Part shown: positions 25,856-37,528 of the stretch, piece after piece
Numbering within the stretch: the first letter of the stretch is position 1
Layout of the letters: every line of letters starts with the position of its first letter
NCBI GenBank assembly: GCA_019637315.1
Contig: JAHBVU010000014.1
Span: 1-64,000 of the forward strand
Source of the DNA: Gemmatimonadales bacterium
Lineage (GTDB): Bacteria; Gemmatimonadota; Gemmatimonadetes; Gemmatimonadales; GWC2-71-9
Direction: 5' to 3'
DNA: 64,000 nt
Notes under the pieces: model-generated
Told to the model about the DNA's origin: nothing
Database searches by the model: none
What the model saw: the letters and a program-made list of their open reading frames with translations, nothing else
Made by a program: the position numbers and the translations under genes

Positions 25856-26707
25856 GTGATCCGCCTCGTTCAAGTCTCCGATCTTCACTTCGGCCGGGAC
25901 GTCGATCTCGATCAGATCGACGCCCTGGCTGCGCTGGTGCCCGAGCTGGCGCCGACGGCCGTGGTCGTTGCAGGCGATCTGACTCAGCGCGCTCGTCACG
26001 GGGAGTTCCAGGCGGCGCTGGCGTTCGTGAAGGACCTCCGGAAGACCGCGCCGACGCTGGTGATTCCCGGCAACCATGATGTTCAATGGTGGGCCAGTCC
26101 GTTCGACCTCCTGGGCGTGCGGCGCAAGTACACCAAGTACCGGATCTACTTCGGTGAGGACCTTGCTCCCGGGCTCGCGCTCCCGGGAGTGGCCATCGAG
26201 TCGCTGCTCACCAGTCACGGCGTGGCGGTGGGCTCGATGACCTGGAAGTTCTGGCGCGATCCGGCCGTCAAGGGGCACCTGCCCAGTGCGGAGCTTGCCA
26301 GGGTCGCCGCTCGGTTCGCTGCCGCGCCCAGAGACGCGCTACGGGTCGTGGTCACCCATCAGAACATCCTCCGGGGCGAGATCTCGCGGCGCATGGGGTT
26401 GGCCCGCTGGAAGGCAGCGCAGCTGGGGCTCGGCGGGGTCGGCGCCGATCTGGTCCTCTGCGGACACGACCATCAGGAAGGCGCCGGCCTGCTTGACGGG
26501 CAGGTGGTGATCGCCACCTCGAGCACCCATACCGGCCGAACCCGCGGGCGGCGGCCGTCCGCATTCAACCTGATCGATGTTTCAGCCGACACCATCCAGG
26601 TTCGGCACGGGTGCTGGGACCGGACCCGCAGGCGCTTCGACCTCGCCACTCCGGCCGTCTTTCCCCGGCGGACACACCTGTCGAGCGAAGTACCGCAGCC
26701 CCGCTAA
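25856..26707 (+). CDS. Calcineurin-like metallophosphoesterase
   Basis: The 283-residue enzyme has the full binuclear metal motif set: DLH (Asp9, His11), GDLTQR, GNHD, an internal His in VVVTHQN, and GHDH near residue 203. It hydrolyses a phosphomonoester, phosphodiester or nucleotide; the substrate class is unclear. GTG 25856 is preferred because the family begins right at IRLVQVSDLHFG and the preceding gene stops at 25854; GTG 25841 would add five residues and an overlap. Confidence 0.88.
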   Translation: MIRLVQVSDLHFGRDVDLDQIDALAALVPELAPTAVVVAGDLTQRARHGEFQAALAFVKDLRKTAPTLVIPGNHDVQWWASPFDLLGVRRKYTKYRIYFGEDLAPGLALPGVAIESLLTSHGVAVGSMTWKFWRDPAVKGHLPSAELARVAARFAAAPRDALRVVVTHQNILRGEISRRMGLARWKAAQLGLGGVGADLVLCGHDHQEGAGLLDGQVVIATSSTHTGRTRGRRPSAFNLIDVSADTIQVRHGCWDRTRRRFDLATPAVFPRRTHLSSEVPQPR

Positions 26708-26716
26708 ATTGCCGCG

Positions 26717-27397
26717 GTGTCCGCCTCATTTGCCCCGGCCCAGTACGCCCTTCCGCTCGACGATCCACCGGATCTGATCGCTCGCTTGCGGGCAGCCGGA
26801 TTACCGGCCCGTATCCCGGTCACCCTTCATGCCAACCGGCGCGTCATGGTCTCCTTCGACCAGCGCGGCGGCCTCCGGGTGCACCAGGGGTACGCCGTCG
26901 CGCCGGACCGTATCGTCGCGGCCATTGCAACCTGGGCGCGCCCCTGGGTGCGCCGTCGAGACCGGAAAGCCGCCGCTCAGGTCTTTCTCGAGTTCTCGGT
27001 GCATGGCGACGCCCAGCCAGCGCCCAAGCGTCGACGGGACGCCGCTGAGCCTGGCGACGAGGAGCGACTCGAGCGCCTTCGTGCGCTCCGCGATGCGCTC
27101 AACCTGCGCTGGTTCGACGGACAGTTGGCGGCCATCGAGATTGTGCTGTCGAGCCGGATGCGACGCAAGCTGGGCCACTACGAGCCAGCCTCATCGGGTA
27201 GCCCGGCAATCGCGATCAGCCGCCGACACATCCGGCGTGACGGCTGGGGGGAGGTCGCCGAGACGCTGCTGCACGAGATGGTCCACCAGTGGCAGGACGA
27301 AAGTGGACTCGGCGTCGATCATGGCCCCACCTTCCGGAGCAAGGCCGTCGAAGTCGGGATCGAGCCCCGGGCGGTCGCCGGCCGGCCTGTGGACTGA
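26717..27397 (+). CDS. SprT-like zinc-metallopeptidase domain protein
   Basis: A 226-residue protein with a SprT-like C-terminal half: LNLRWFDGQL, the zinc motif HEMVH (His186, Glu187, His190) followed by QWQDESGLGVDHGPTF, whose His is the likely third ligand. Human Spartan of this fold cleaves DNA-protein cross-links, but bacterial SprT-like proteins are poorly understood. The first 100 residues have an arginine-rich basic segment and no named domain. It begins 9 bases after the phosphoesterase stop, so it is probably the last gene of that unit. Confidence 0.85.
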   Translation: MSASFAPAQYALPLDDPPDLIARLRAAGLPARIPVTLHANRRVMVSFDQRGGLRVHQGYAVAPDRIVAAIATWARPWVRRRDRKAAAQVFLEFSVHGDAQPAPKRRRDAAEPGDEERLERLRALRDALNLRWFDGQLAAIEIVLSSRMRRKLGHYEPASSGSPAIAISRRHIRRDGWGEVAETLLHEMVHQWQDESGLGVDHGPTFRSKAVEVGIEPRAVAGRPVD

Positions 27398-27588
27398 CTC
27401 CACCGGCTTCGCTGGCGGCCCAGTCTGGAGACGCGTTGTCGGATCGTGTCGAGAAGAGCGGCGGCGCTTCCCAGGCGATCCGGTACGCCGGGGGCGAAAA
27501 AAGGCAGAGCGGCCAACCCTACCGAGTCCCGGGGCGGTCGGCTATCTTTGGAAGTCTGGTAACTTCAGCTTTTACAAGGGGTTGGACC

Positions 27589-28782
27589 ATGTCCGTCGGA
27601 TCCGCGGCCTTTACCGGCGTCGATTTCTATCAGCTCGATTCGCTGCTGTCGGAAGAAGAACGGGCGGTACGTGATACGGTACGCAGCTGGGTCGACGAGG
27701 CGCTGATTCCCATCATCGGTGAGTACTACGACGGCGCCAAGTTTCCCAAGCAGCTGATCCCCGGTCTCGGTGAACTCGGGGTCTTCGGTGCCAACCTGCC
27801 GGAAGAATATGGCTGCGCCGGGTTGGGCAACGTCGCCTACGGTCTGATCATGCAGGAACTCGAACGCGGCGACAGCGGCATCCGTTCGTTCGCGTCGGTG
27901 CAGGGCGGCCTCGTGATGTATCCGATCTATGCCTTCGGCTCGGAGGAACAAAAGCGGCACTGGTTGCCGCGGCTTGCCAAGGGTGACGAGATCGGCTGCT
28001 TCGGTTTGACCGAGCCCGACTTCGGCTCGAACCCGGGTGGCATGATCACGACGGCGCGTGAGACGGCCGACGGTTGGGTGCTCAACGGCACCAAGATGTG
28101 GATCACCAACGGGTCGCAGGCGACCGTCGCGATCGTCTGGGCCAAGACCGGCGACATCAACGACTCGAAGTCGATCCGCGGCTTCATCGTTCCGACGGGT
28201 ACCAAGGGCTTCACGGGCAAAGATCAGAAAGGCAAGCTGTCGCTTCGCGCCTCTGATACGAGCGAGCTGCATCTCGAGGACGTGCACCTGCCCAAGGATG
28301 CCATCCTGCCCAAGTCAGCCGGGATCAAGAGCCCGCTGATGTGTCTGACGCAGGCGCGGTACGGCATCGCCTGGGGCGCGATCGGCGCCGCGATGGCCTG
28401 TTATGATGAAGCGGTTCGCTACGCCAAGAACCGCGTCATGTTCGGCAAGCCGATTGCCGCGACGCAAATCCAGCAGGTTCGGCTCGCCGACATGCTGACC
28501 GAGATTACCAAGGCCCAGCTGCTCTGCCTCCAGCTTGGCCGGATGAAGGACGCGGGCACGATGACTCCCCAGCACGTCTCGCTTGCCAAGCGGAACAACG
28601 TCGACATCGCCTGCGATATCGCGCGCGAGGCCCGGCGCCTGCTCGGCGCCAACGGGATTCTGGTGGAGTACCACTCGATGCGTCACATGGCCAACCTCGA
28701 GTCGGTTTACACCTACGAAGGCACCCATGACATGCACTCGCTGATCTTGGGGCAGGAGATCACCGGCGAAGCGGCCTTCTAG
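27589..28782 (+). CDS. Acyl-CoA dehydrogenase, glutaryl-CoA dehydrogenase-like
   Basis: The 397-residue flavoenzyme oxidises an acyl-CoA and passes electrons to ETF. It has FGLTEPDFGSNPGGM and WITNG (FAD/acyl-CoA binding), and the catalytic Glu377 in TYEGTHD; the closing LGQEITGEAAF resembles glutaryl-CoA dehydrogenases, which also decarboxylate. AAGGGG just before ATG 27589 sets the start; the longer upstream frame lacks family similarity. A 191-base region in front carries TATCTTTG (27543-27550), a possible promoter -10 element. The ETF genes come directly after it. Confidence 0.9.
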   Translation: MSVGSAAFTGVDFYQLDSLLSEEERAVRDTVRSWVDEALIPIIGEYYDGAKFPKQLIPGLGELGVFGANLPEEYGCAGLGNVAYGLIMQELERGDSGIRSFASVQGGLVMYPIYAFGSEEQKRHWLPRLAKGDEIGCFGLTEPDFGSNPGGMITTARETADGWVLNGTKMWITNGSQATVAIVWAKTGDINDSKSIRGFIVPTGTKGFTGKDQKGKLSLRASDTSELHLEDVHLPKDAILPKSAGIKSPLMCLTQARYGIAWGAIGAAMACYDEAVRYAKNRVMFGKPIAATQIQQVRLADMLTEITKAQLLCLQLGRMKDAGTMTPQHVSLAKRNNVDIACDIAREARRLLGANGILVEYHSMRHMANLESVYTYEGTHDMHSLILGQEITGEAAF

Positions 28783-28816
28783 GTCCGCAACGCCGATTAC
28801 GCACGGAGTTTCGAGA

Positions 28817-29566
28817 GTGAAGATTGCCGTTTGCCTGAAACGCGTACCCGATACGACGGCCAAGATCGCCGTGGGCGGGGACGGGAAGACCATCGATGAA
28901 GCCGGGGTCAAGTTCGTTCCGAACCCCTATGACGAGTACGCCCTCGAGGCCGCCATCGCGCTCAAGGAAAAGGCTGGCGCGGGTGAAACCGTGGTCATCT
29001 CCCTGGGCGGTGAGAGCTCGCAGGAGACGATCCGCACCGCGCTGGCCATGGGCATCGATCGTGGCGTGCTGCTGCAGAGCACCGGGTCGGCCGATGGGCT
29101 CGAGGTCGCCAAGGCGATTGCTGCGGAACTCGGCACCGGCGGCTACGACCTGATTCTCTTCGGCAAGATGGCCGTCGACGACTACAATCATCAGGTCGGC
29201 GTCATGGTCGGTGAGCTGCTCGGTCTGCCGGTCATCTCTGCAGTGTCGTCGCTCACGGTCGAGAACGGCGCCGTCTCGGCCGAGCGGGAAGTCGAAGGCG
29301 GGGTCGAGGTGCTGGGTTGCCAGCTACCGGCGGTCATCACAGCCGACAAGGGCATCAATACTCCGCGGCTGCCGTCGCTCAAGGGCATCATGGCGGCCAA
29401 GAAGAAGCCGCTCGAGTCGAAGCCGACCTCGCTTGGTGCGGGTGCTCTGACCGTAACCGGACTCTCCCTGCCCGCTGAGCGGCAGGCCGGTCGGATCGTG
29501 GGTGAGGGCGCGGACGCCGTACCCGCGCTGGTGCAGTTGCTCCGCAATGAAGCGAAGGTGATCTGA
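28817..29566 (+). CDS. etfB: Electron transfer flavoprotein beta subunit
   Basis: A 249-residue EtfB with the family's adenine-nucleotide half: KIAVCLKRVPDT at the start, NPYDEYALEAAIALKE, and DLILFGKMAVDDYNHQVG, and a C-terminal arm that binds EtfA (KKKPLESKP). EtfB binds AMP and, with EtfA, carries electrons from acyl-CoA dehydrogenases. It starts with GTG and lies 34 bases behind the dehydrogenase gene; etfA begins 2 bases after its stop. Confidence 0.95.
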   Translation: MKIAVCLKRVPDTTAKIAVGGDGKTIDEAGVKFVPNPYDEYALEAAIALKEKAGAGETVVISLGGESSQETIRTALAMGIDRGVLLQSTGSADGLEVAKAIAAELGTGGYDLILFGKMAVDDYNHQVGVMVGELLGLPVISAVSSLTVENGAVSAEREVEGGVEVLGCQLPAVITADKGINTPRLPSLKGIMAAKKKPLESKPTSLGAGALTVTGLSLPAERQAGRIVGEGADAVPALVQLLRNEAKVI

Positions 29567-29568
29567 CC

Positions 29569-30540
<972 letters not shown>

Positions 30541-30547
30541 ATCGTCG

Positions 30548-31399
30548 ATGGCAGAGCGGCTTCCGGACCTCTCGGCCGACGCGGCGCGCCTGGCAGCCGT
30601 CGCGCTGGCCGAGGATGGTCCGGTCGATCTGACCACGGCTGTTACCGTTCGGGGTGCTCCCGCAGGCACTGCAATCATCGAAGCCCGGACGGCCGCTGTG
30701 GTGTCCGGGCTTCGCTATGCCGAGGAGGCCGCTCGGCTGGCAGGGTGCGACATCGGCTGGCGGGTCACCGAAGGGCAGGCGGTCGAGCCGGGCGAGATCG
30801 GTCGCCTGACCGGTGATCTGACCGCGATCCTGCACGCCGAGCGGACGGTGCTCAACCTGCTGCAACGCGCCTGCGGGATTGCCACGGCAACGTGTCGGTA
30901 TGTCGAGGCAATGAGCGGAACCGGGTGCCGCGTGCTCCATACCCGAAAGACGGCGCCCGGCCTTCGATTGCTCGACGTGGCGGCTGTCGTTGCCGGTGGT
31001 GGAACGATCCACCGGATCGATCTGGCGCACACGGTCATGGTCAAGGACAACCACTGGCGCGCCCTGGAACGGGATGGGCGCAGTCTGGCTGAGGCCCTCG
31101 AGGAGGCGCGAGCCCGAGGCGCCGTGGCATGCCAGGTGGAGGTGGAGACCGAGGCCCAGTTGGTCGAAGCCTGCGAGGCGGGCGCCGACCGACTGCTGAT
31201 CGACAATCAGACGCCGGCGACTGTCCGCGTCTGGGCGGCGGTTGCGCGCAATCGGCGGCCCGGCATTGCCATCGAAGCAACCGGCGGCATCACGCTCGAG
31301 AATGTGCGCGAGTATGCGCTGGCCGGGGCGGACTTCATTTCCATCGGGGCGCTGACGCATAGCGTGCGCGCGGCCGACATTTCGTTGAACCTGCTGTAG
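30548..31399 (+). CDS. nadC: Nicotinate-nucleotide pyrophosphorylase (carboxylating)
   Basis: The 283-residue enzyme makes nicotinate mononucleotide from quinolinate and PRPP, with release of CO2, in de novo NAD synthesis. The markers are ERTVLNLLQRACGIAT, TRKTAPGLRLLD, HRIDLAHTVMVKDNH and IAIEATGGITLENV. The gene lies between etfA (7-base gap) and the ETF:quinone oxidoreductase gene (43-base gap), which is an unusual place; nadA and nadB are not in the window. Confidence 0.95.
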   Translation: MAERLPDLSADAARLAAVALAEDGPVDLTTAVTVRGAPAGTAIIEARTAAVVSGLRYAEEAARLAGCDIGWRVTEGQAVEPGEIGRLTGDLTAILHAERTVLNLLQRACGIATATCRYVEAMSGTGCRVLHTRKTAPGLRLLDVAAVVAGGGTIHRIDLAHTVMVKDNHWRALERDGRSLAEALEEARARGAVACQVEVETEAQLVEACEAGADRLLIDNQTPATVRVWAAVARNRRPGIAIEATGGITLENVREYALAGADFISIGALTHSVRAADISLNLL

Positions 31400-31442
31400 A
31401 CGGGCCTGTCCCGTTACACCGAGCCACGTGAGGATGGCCTTC

Positions 31443-33086
31443 ATGTCTCGTATCCTGCCGGTCAAGCATCAGCCAGCCCTTCCGGTCGATCGGTTCATTC
31501 GCGCCGACGCGCCGAGCGCCGAGGCCATCGAAATGGACGTGCTGTTCGTGGGCGCCGGTCCGGCGGGACTCGCAGGTGCAATCGAACTGTCCCGTCTCGC
31601 CAAAGCGGACGGAACGCTGGGAGAGCTCAACATTGGAGTCCTGGAAAAAGCCGGCAGTCTGGGCGAGCACAACCTGTCTGGCGCCGTAGTCAATCCAATT
31701 CCGTTTCGCGAGCTGTTTCCGGACGTGCCGATCAGTGAGTTGCCGTTCCGCCAGGCAGTAACCGGTGAGGCGGTCTACCTGATGACCTCGACCGGCTCGA
31801 TCCGGATCCCGACGCCGCCGACGATGAAGAACCACGGCAACTACGTGGCCTCACTCTGTGAAGTCGTCCGCTGGATGGGCGAGCGTGCTGAGGCGGAAGG
31901 CGTCAACATCTTCGCGGGTTTTCCGGTCGACGCGCTTCTGGTCGAGGGCTCCGGTGTCGTCGGGGTGCGGACCACGCCGTCAGGGCTCGACCGCAACGGC
32001 GAGCCGGGCGAGGGCTATGCGGAGCCAACCGACCTGACGGCCAAGGTCACCGTCCTCACCGAGGGCACCCGCGGTCCGCTCGCGCAAGCGTGGCGGAGCT
32101 GGCGCGGCGTTTCGTCTCCCAATCCGCAGATCTATGCGTTGGGCGTCAAAGAAGTGTGGGACGTCAAGAAGCCGCTCGATCGGATCATCCACACACTGGG
32201 ATGGCCGCTCCCGCGTGACGCGTTCGGCGGCACCTTCATGTATCCGATGGGACCCAGTCAGGTTGCCATCGGCCTCGTCGTTGGACTCGATGCGCGAGAC
32301 GCCAATCTCGACGTCCACGAACTGCTCCAGCGCACCAAGCTGCATCCGCTCTTCCGGCAGTATCTGGAAGGCGGCGAACTGGTGGAGTGGGGCGCCAAGA
32401 CGATTCCTGAAGGCGGCTATTACGCGCTGCCGGATCGGTTCTCCGGCGATGGCCTTCTGATGGCCGGCGATTGTCTCGGCACGGTCGAGGTGGCGAGCCT
32501 CAAGGGCATCCACTACGCCATGCAGTCCGGCATGTACGCCGCGCGCGCCGCATTTCAGGCGCTCAAGGCGGGCACGACCGACGGCTCGACCCTGTCGGCC
32601 TACGACACGATGCTGCGCGAGAGCTATGTCGTCTCTGATCTCAAGAAGCGCCGGAACATGCGGCTGGCCTTCAAGCAGGGGTTCTATGTCGGCGGCATCA
32701 AGAATCTGCTGCTGACTGCGACGGGGGGCGCGTTCCCGGGCGGTAAGATCCATAGCGAGGAGGACGCCGAGGAGGCGCGCGATGTCTCGGCGGCTGTGCC
32801 GTTCGTGCCGGACAACGCACTGACCTTCAGCAAGGTCGACGCCGTCTTCAAGTCGGGCAACGCGACGCGTGATACGATTCCGTCGCACCTGATCGTCGGG
32901 CAGGATGTCACGCCGGAGGTGGCAGATTTCTACAGCCATGTCTGCCCGGCTGGCGTCTATGAACGCGTCGGCGACGAGCTGCGAGTCAACCCGCCCAACT
33001 GTGTCGACTGCAAAGCAACCGATGTGCTGGGCCCACGGTGGACGCCGCGTGAGGGCGGGAGCGGCCCCAAGTACCGGGTGATGTAG
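31443..33086 (+). CDS. Electron transfer flavoprotein:ubiquinone oxidoreductase
   Basis: This 547-residue enzyme moves electrons from ETF to the quinone pool at the membrane. It has the FAD motif VGAGPAGLAGAIELSR, YNLSGAVVNP-like wording (HNLSGAVVNPIPF), and CLGTVEVASLKGIHYAMQSGMYAA. The C-terminal iron-sulfur region keeps three cysteines (CPAG, then NCVDC) but the fourth expected cysteine (usually CxxCxxC, here CKAT) is Thr. ATG 31443 is chosen because GAGG precedes it by 9 bases; ATG 31434 and GTG 31428 are alternatives. It closes the acyl-CoA to quinone electron route in this cluster. Confidence 0.92.
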   Translation: MSRILPVKHQPALPVDRFIRADAPSAEAIEMDVLFVGAGPAGLAGAIELSRLAKADGTLGELNIGVLEKAGSLGEHNLSGAVVNPIPFRELFPDVPISELPFRQAVTGEAVYLMTSTGSIRIPTPPTMKNHGNYVASLCEVVRWMGERAEAEGVNIFAGFPVDALLVEGSGVVGVRTTPSGLDRNGEPGEGYAEPTDLTAKVTVLTEGTRGPLAQAWRSWRGVSSPNPQIYALGVKEVWDVKKPLDRIIHTLGWPLPRDAFGGTFMYPMGPSQVAIGLVVGLDARDANLDVHELLQRTKLHPLFRQYLEGGELVEWGAKTIPEGGYYALPDRFSGDGLLMAGDCLGTVEVASLKGIHYAMQSGMYAARAAFQALKAGTTDGSTLSAYDTMLRESYVVSDLKKRRNMRLAFKQGFYVGGIKNLLLTATGGAFPGGKIHSEEDAEEARDVSAAVPFVPDNALTFSKVDAVFKSGNATRDTIPSHLIVGQDVTPEVADFYSHVCPAGVYERVGDELRVNPPNCVDCKATDVLGPRWTPREGGSGPKYRVM

Positions 33087-33103
33087 ACAGGTCGCACCTC
33101 ATC

Positions 33104-34267
33104 ATGGCTTTGAACCCGGCTGTTCCCGCGCCGACTCGGCGCCCGTTGAGCCGGGTTCGTCGTTTCTGGGCGCCACCCGACGAGTACCAGCGTATCGCAG
33201 GCAAGGCGGGCGAGTTGCTGATCGCCCGGATCCGGCTTGGGCTGGTTCTCGCGTTGACAGTGATTCCCGCGATCAACGTCAACATCGTGTCCTCGGAGCA
33301 GCGCAGCCAGCATATGGCGGCGCTCTGGGTTGGCGTGATTGCCTCGCTCATTGCCGGCTTCGTCTACTGGGCCGTGGCGCGTGATCGCCGACAGGCTTGG
33401 CTTCCGCTCGCTACCACCTTGCTCGATGTCACACTGATTTCGGGCGCGCTCGGTGCCTACGCTTTCACTGGTGATCCACACCTGGTCACCAACAGCAAGA
33501 GCACATTCGAGGCGTATTTCATCGCGATCGGCGCCACCTGTCTCCGCTACGACTGGCGGTTGTCCTTCGTTGCCGGGGTCGCGGCGGTGACACAGTACCT
33601 GATCCTGCTGATCGTGGTGGTAGGGCTTTTCAACCTGGATGCGCCGGACCTCGTCAGTGAGTTCGGCCGCTTCCGCTGGACCGATCAGCTCTCCCGCCTG
33701 GTCCTCCTGGCCACCGCGACCGGTCTGGCCATGCTGATCGTACGGGAAATGCAGCGCCAACGCGAATTGGTGACGACCGACCCGCTGACCGGGATCTTCA
33801 ACCGTCGCTTCTTCGACGACTATTTCACCAACGAGATTGCCCGCGCGCGTCGTGCCGAGACGCCGGTGTCGGTCGTCATGGTGGATATCGACCACTTCAA
33901 GCAGTTCAACGACACCCACGGCCACGCGGTCGGTGATGCGGTGCTGCGTCGTGTGGCGGAGCTGTTGCGCGATGGGGTTCGGCGGAGCGATCTGGTGGCT
34001 CGCTATGGAGGCGAGGAATTCGTCGTCATCTTCCGCGACACAACCGCGGAGCAAGCAATCGATCGGGTTGACCTGATCCGAAAGGCTATCGGCGCCGAGG
34101 CGCTGCCTGTGCGCAATGCCGGGCCGGTGTACGTGACGGTAAGTGCCGGTGTAGCCACTTGGTCTGCCGACGGGGGCGCCCCGGAGGTGCTGCTGGCCGA
34201 GGCGGACCGCCGGCTCTTTCAGGCCAAAGACGCCGGGCGCAATCGCGTAGTGGGCCCGCCGGGCTAG
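33104..34267 (+). CDS. Membrane-bound diguanylate cyclase (GGDEF domain)
   Basis: The 387-residue protein has five to six hydrophobic membrane segments in its first 200 residues and a C-terminal GGDEF domain. The active site is GGEEF in [11 protein letters not shown], and an RxxD inhibitory site (RRSD) stands five residues before it, so feedback inhibition by c-di-GMP is expected. [16 protein letters not shown] opens the domain and [14 protein letters not shown] is the nucleotide-binding motif. No sensory domain besides the membrane part is seen. It starts 17 bases after the ETF oxidoreductase gene; its stop overlaps the convergent hutU stop by four bases. Confidence 0.93.
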   Translation: MALNPAVPAPTRRPLSRVRRFWAPPDEYQRIAGKAGELLIARIRLGLVLALTVIPAINVNIVSSEQRSQHMAALWVGVIASLIAGFVYWAVARDRRQAWLPLATTLLDVTLISGALGAYAFTGDPHLVTNSKSTFEAYFIAIGATCLRYDWRLSFVAGVAAVTQYLILLIVVVGLFNLDAPDLVSEFGRFRWTDQLSRLVLLATATGLAMLIVREMQRQRELVTTDPLTGIFNRRFFDDYFTNEIARARRAETPVSVVMVDIDHFKQFNDTHGHAVGDAVLRRVAELLRDGVRRSDLVARYGGEEFVVIFRDTTAEQAIDRVDLIRKAIGAEALPVRNAGPVYVTVSAGVATWSADGGAPEVLLAEADRRLFQAKDAGRNRVVGPPG

Positions 34268-35934
34268 AGTATGCCAGGCAGCGTGAGGCCGGCATTCCGT
34301 GCTGTCTCCACAGCAATCGGATACCCTGCGTCTGCATGCCGCATGACCCCCGTGGCAGGGTCGTTCCAGAGGACGCGACGCAGCCGAGCTGCTGCCTCGG
34401 GAGTGCCGTCCGCAACGATCACGACCCCCGCATGCTGTGAAAACCCCATGCCGACCCCGCCGCCGTGATGCAGTGAGACCCAGGTTGCCCCGCTGGCGGT
34501 GTTGAGCAATGCATTGAGCAGCGGCCAATCGGAAACGGCGTCCGAGCCGTCCTGCATGGCCTCCGTCTCGCGGTTGGGTGAAGCGACCGAGCCCGAATCG
34601 AGGTGGTCTCGCCCGATCACGATCGGCGCCTCGAGTTCTCCGGAGGCAACCATCTCGTTGAACGCCAGGCCGAGTCGATGCCGGTCGCCCAGGCCGACCC
34701 AGCAGATTCTGGCGGGCAGGCCCTGGAAGCTGATTCGCTCGCGGGCCATGTCGAGCCAGTTGTGCAGCTGCCGGTCGTCGGGGAGCAGCGCTTTGACTCG
34801 CTGGTCGGTCTTGTAGATATCCTCGGGGTTACCGGACAGCGCGACCCAACGGAAAGGCCCAACGCCGCGACAGAAGAGCGGACGGATATACGCGGGCACG
34901 AAGCCCGGGAAGTCGAAGGCGTCCTGGACGCCCTCCTCCAATGCCATTTGTCGGATGTTGTTGCCGTAATCGACCGTGGGAATGCCGGCCCGATGAAAAT
35001 CCAGCATGGCGCGGACCTGCACCGCCATGGAACGCCTGGCCTCCCGAGCTACCAGGGCAGGATCGGTTGCCCGAGCGGACTCCCATTGCTCCAGCGTCCA
35101 CCCGATCGGGAGATACCCATTGACCGGATCGTGTGCCGACGTCTGGTCCGTGACGCAATCGGGGCGAATGCCCCGACGAACGAGCTCGGGAAACACGTCG
35201 GCCGCATTGCCCAGCAAGGCCACGGAAACAGCCCGGCCGTCCTGCTTAGCGCGCTCGAGCAGGGCCAAAGCATGGTCGAGGTCATCTGCCTGGATATCGA
35301 CGTACCGCGTGCGCAGCCGGAAGGCGATTCGGCTGGGCTGGCACTCCACGGCCAGGCACGATGCGCCGGCCATGGTTGCGGCGAGCGGCTGAGCACCACC
35401 CATGCCGCCAAGTCCCGCGGTGAGGATCCACCGGCCGCGCAGGTCGCCGCCATAGTGCTGCCGACCCATTTCCACGAAGGTCTCGTAAGTGCCCTGAACG
35501 ATGCCCTGGCTGCCGATATAGATCCACGAGCCGGCCGTCATCTGGCCGTACATCATCAGCCCTTTGCGATCCAACTCGTTGAAGTGCTCCCAGGTTGCCC
35601 AGCGCGGCACCAGGTTCGAGTTGGCCAGCAGGACGCGTGGCGCATCAGGGTGGGTCGTGAAGACCCCCACCGGTTTGCCCGACTGAATCAGCAGCGTCTG
35701 ATCCGCCTCGAGCGCACGCAACGCATCGACGATCTCATCGAACGCTGCCCAGTTCCTTGCAGCTTTGCCGATGCCGCCGTACACGACCAGGTCTTCGGGG
35801 CGTTCTGCTACGTCCGGATCGAGATTGTTCATCAGCATCCGAAGGGGGGCTTCAGTCAGCCAGGTCTTCGCGGATCGGTGCCGGCCTCGCGGGCTGCGGA
35901 CCAGGCGTGCGCTGGCGCTGTTCCGTGTTGTCAT
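34264..35934 (-). CDS. hutU: Urocanate hydratase
   Basis: The 556-residue enzyme adds water to urocanate to yield 4-imidazolone-5-propionate, the second step of histidine degradation, with a tightly bound NAD+. It carries [41 protein letters not shown], and [17 protein letters not shown] near the C-terminus. The start at 35934 is selected because GAGG stands 8 bases before it and the family begins there; frame continues upstream into hutH as a shadow. It is the last gene of hutI-hutH-hutU and lies 43 bases after hutH. Confidence 0.95.
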   Translation of the reverse strand: MTTRNSASARLVRSPRGRHRSAKTWLTEAPLRMLMNNLDPDVAERPEDLVVYGGIGKAARNWAAFDEIVDALRALEADQTLLIQSGKPVGVFTTHPDAPRVLLANSNLVPRWATWEHFNELDRKGLMMYGQMTAGSWIYIGSQGIVQGTYETFVEMGRQHYGGDLRGRWILTAGLGGMGGAQPLAATMAGASCLAVECQPSRIAFRLRTRYVDIQADDLDHALALLERAKQDGRAVSVALLGNAADVFPELVRRGIRPDCVTDQTSAHDPVNGYLPIGWTLEQWESARATDPALVAREARRSMAVQVRAMLDFHRAGIPTVDYGNNIRQMALEEGVQDAFDFPGFVPAYIRPLFCRGVGPFRWVALSGNPEDIYKTDQRVKALLPDDRQLHNWLDMARERISFQGLPARICWVGLGDRHRLGLAFNEMVASGELEAPIVIGRDHLDSGSVASPNRETEAMQDGSDAVSDWPLLNALLNTASGATWVSLHHGGGVGMGFSQHAGVVIVADGTPEAAARLRRVLWNDPATGVMRHADAGYPIAVETARNAGLTLPGIL

Positions 35935-35977
35935 CGGAGGGACCTCGAACGGGGACGGAAGGCGCAGGATCGGCTGG

Positions 35978-37528
35978 TCATGGCGCGACATCCGGGAGCA
36001 TGTCGGTGCCGACGGCCTCGGCCAGGAGACCGGATTGCACCAGGTGGGCTGCCATATCGAGGTCCGGCGAGAGGTATCGGTCATCGGCCAGTGGGGCAAC
36101 GAACTCGCGAAGTCGGGCGCGAGCCCGTTCGAGCGGGTCGCTGGTGCGGAGCGGTGCGTGGAACTCGCAAGCCTGGGCTGCAACCAGGAGCTCGATCCCG
36201 ATGATCGCCGCCGTGTTCCTGGCCATTTTGAGCAGCCGGTAGGCGCCATGGGTGGCCATCGAGACGTGGTCTTCCTGGTTGGCGGAGGTGGGGATCGAGT
36301 CCACACTCGCGGGATGAGCGCACTGTTTGTTCTCGGCGACCAGCGCTGCTGCCGTGACCTGTGCCATCATGAAGCCGGAGTTGAGCCCAGGTACCGGGGT
36401 CAGGAACGCCGGCAAGCCCGAGAGGGCCGGGTCGATCAGCATCGCGATCCGCCGCTCGGCAATCGAGCCGACCTCGCAGAGCGCCAGCGCGATCATGTCC
36501 GCGGCGAAGGCCACGGGCTCCGCATGGAAGTTACCCCCCGAGATCACCTCGCCCGTGTCGGCAAAGACGAGCGGGTTGTCGGAGACGCCATTGGCCTCAT
36601 CGGCGAGTGTCTGTGCTGCGTGGCGCAGCAGGTCGAGGCAGGCACCCATGACCTGCGGTTGGCAGCGGAGGCAGTAGGGGTCCTGAACCCGGGCGTCACC
36701 CACCAGGTGCGAGGCGCGGATGGCCGATCCCGCCATCAGTGCCCGCAGTGACGCAGCCGCGTCGCGTTGGCCGCGGTGGCGCCGAAGGGCGTGGATCCGC
36801 TGGTCAAACGGTCCATCCGAACCCTTCGCTGCATCGGTCGAGAGCGCGCCGGTGATCAGGGCGGCCCGGAGGACTGCCTCGGCTTCGAACAGGCCGGTCA
36901 GGGCAAGCGCGGTCGAGACCTGGGTGCCGTTTAGCAGCGCGAGTCCCTCTTTCGGTCCGAGCACCAGCGGTTCGAGGCCGGCCTCGGCGAGAGCCTGGTC
37001 AGGTGGCAGAACCGCTTGGCCGAGCACGCTGCAGTGACGGCCGACGCCCATCAGCGCAGCGGTCAGGTGCGCTAGCGGAGCGAGGTCGCCTGAGGCACCG
37101 ACTGAGCCCTGGTGCGGAATGCCGGGGATGAACCGGGCCGCGAGGCATGCCTCCAGGTGCTGTATCGTTGTCCAGCGGACTCCAGAGGCACCCTGCCCCA
37201 GGCTGGCCAGCTTGAGGGCCATGATCAGCCGAACGATCGGAACGGGTAGTACGTCCCCGACGCCGACCGCATGCGACAGGACCAGGTTGCGCTGCAGCGT
37301 GGCCAGGTCGGCAGCGTCGATCCGCACGCTCGCCAGCTTCCCGAAACCGGTGTTCACACCGTAGACGGGACTGCCCTTGGAGACGATGCTCTGGATCGTT
37401 CTCGCGCCAGCATCCACGGCTGCCTTGGCGCTGGCGTCGAGCCTAACGTTCGAACCGCGATAGATGCTGCGCCAGGTGTCGAGCGAAACCTCGCCGGGAT
37501 TGAGCGTCAGAATCGTGCTATCGGTCAT
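35978..37528 (-). CDS. hutH: Histidine ammonia-lyase
   Basis: The 516-residue enzyme converts L-histidine to urocanate and ammonia. The Ala145-Ser146-Gly147 triad (in [12 protein letters not shown]) forms the electrophilic MIO prosthetic group. Further markers are YGVNTGFG near residue 60, [10 protein letters not shown], and QEDHVSM. Length matches the family. Its ATG overlaps the hutI stop by four bases, showing translational coupling. Confidence 0.96.
   Translation of the reverse strand: MTDSTILTLNPGEVSLDTWRSIYRGSNVRLDASAKAAVDAGARTIQSIVSKGSPVYGVNTGFGKLASVRIDAADLATLQRNLVLSHAVGVGDVLPVPIVRLIMALKLASLGQGASGVRWTTIQHLEACLAARFIPGIPHQGSVGASGDLAPLAHLTAALMGVGRHCSVLGQAVLPPDQALAEAGLEPLVLGPKEGLALLNGTQVSTALALTGLFEAEAVLRAALITGALSTDAAKGSDGPFDQRIHALRRHRGQRDAAASLRALMAGSAIRASHLVGDARVQDPYCLRCQPQVMGACLDLLRHAAQTLADEANGVSDNPLVFADTGEVISGGNFHAEPVAFAADMIALALCEVGSIAERRIAMLIDPALSGLPAFLTPVPGLNSGFMMAQVTAAALVAENKQCAHPASVDSIPTSANQEDHVSMATHGAYRLLKMARNTAAIIGIELLVAAQACEFHAPLRTSDPLERARARLREFVAPLADDRYLSPDLDMAAHLVQSGLLAEAVGTDMLPDVAP

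Noticed and set aside
27543-27550. TATCTTTG as a Bacteroidota-like -7 promoter element, with a similar TAGCTTTG near 9204
   Set aside because: No matching TTG box lies at the right distance in either case, so they are mentioned only as possibilities.
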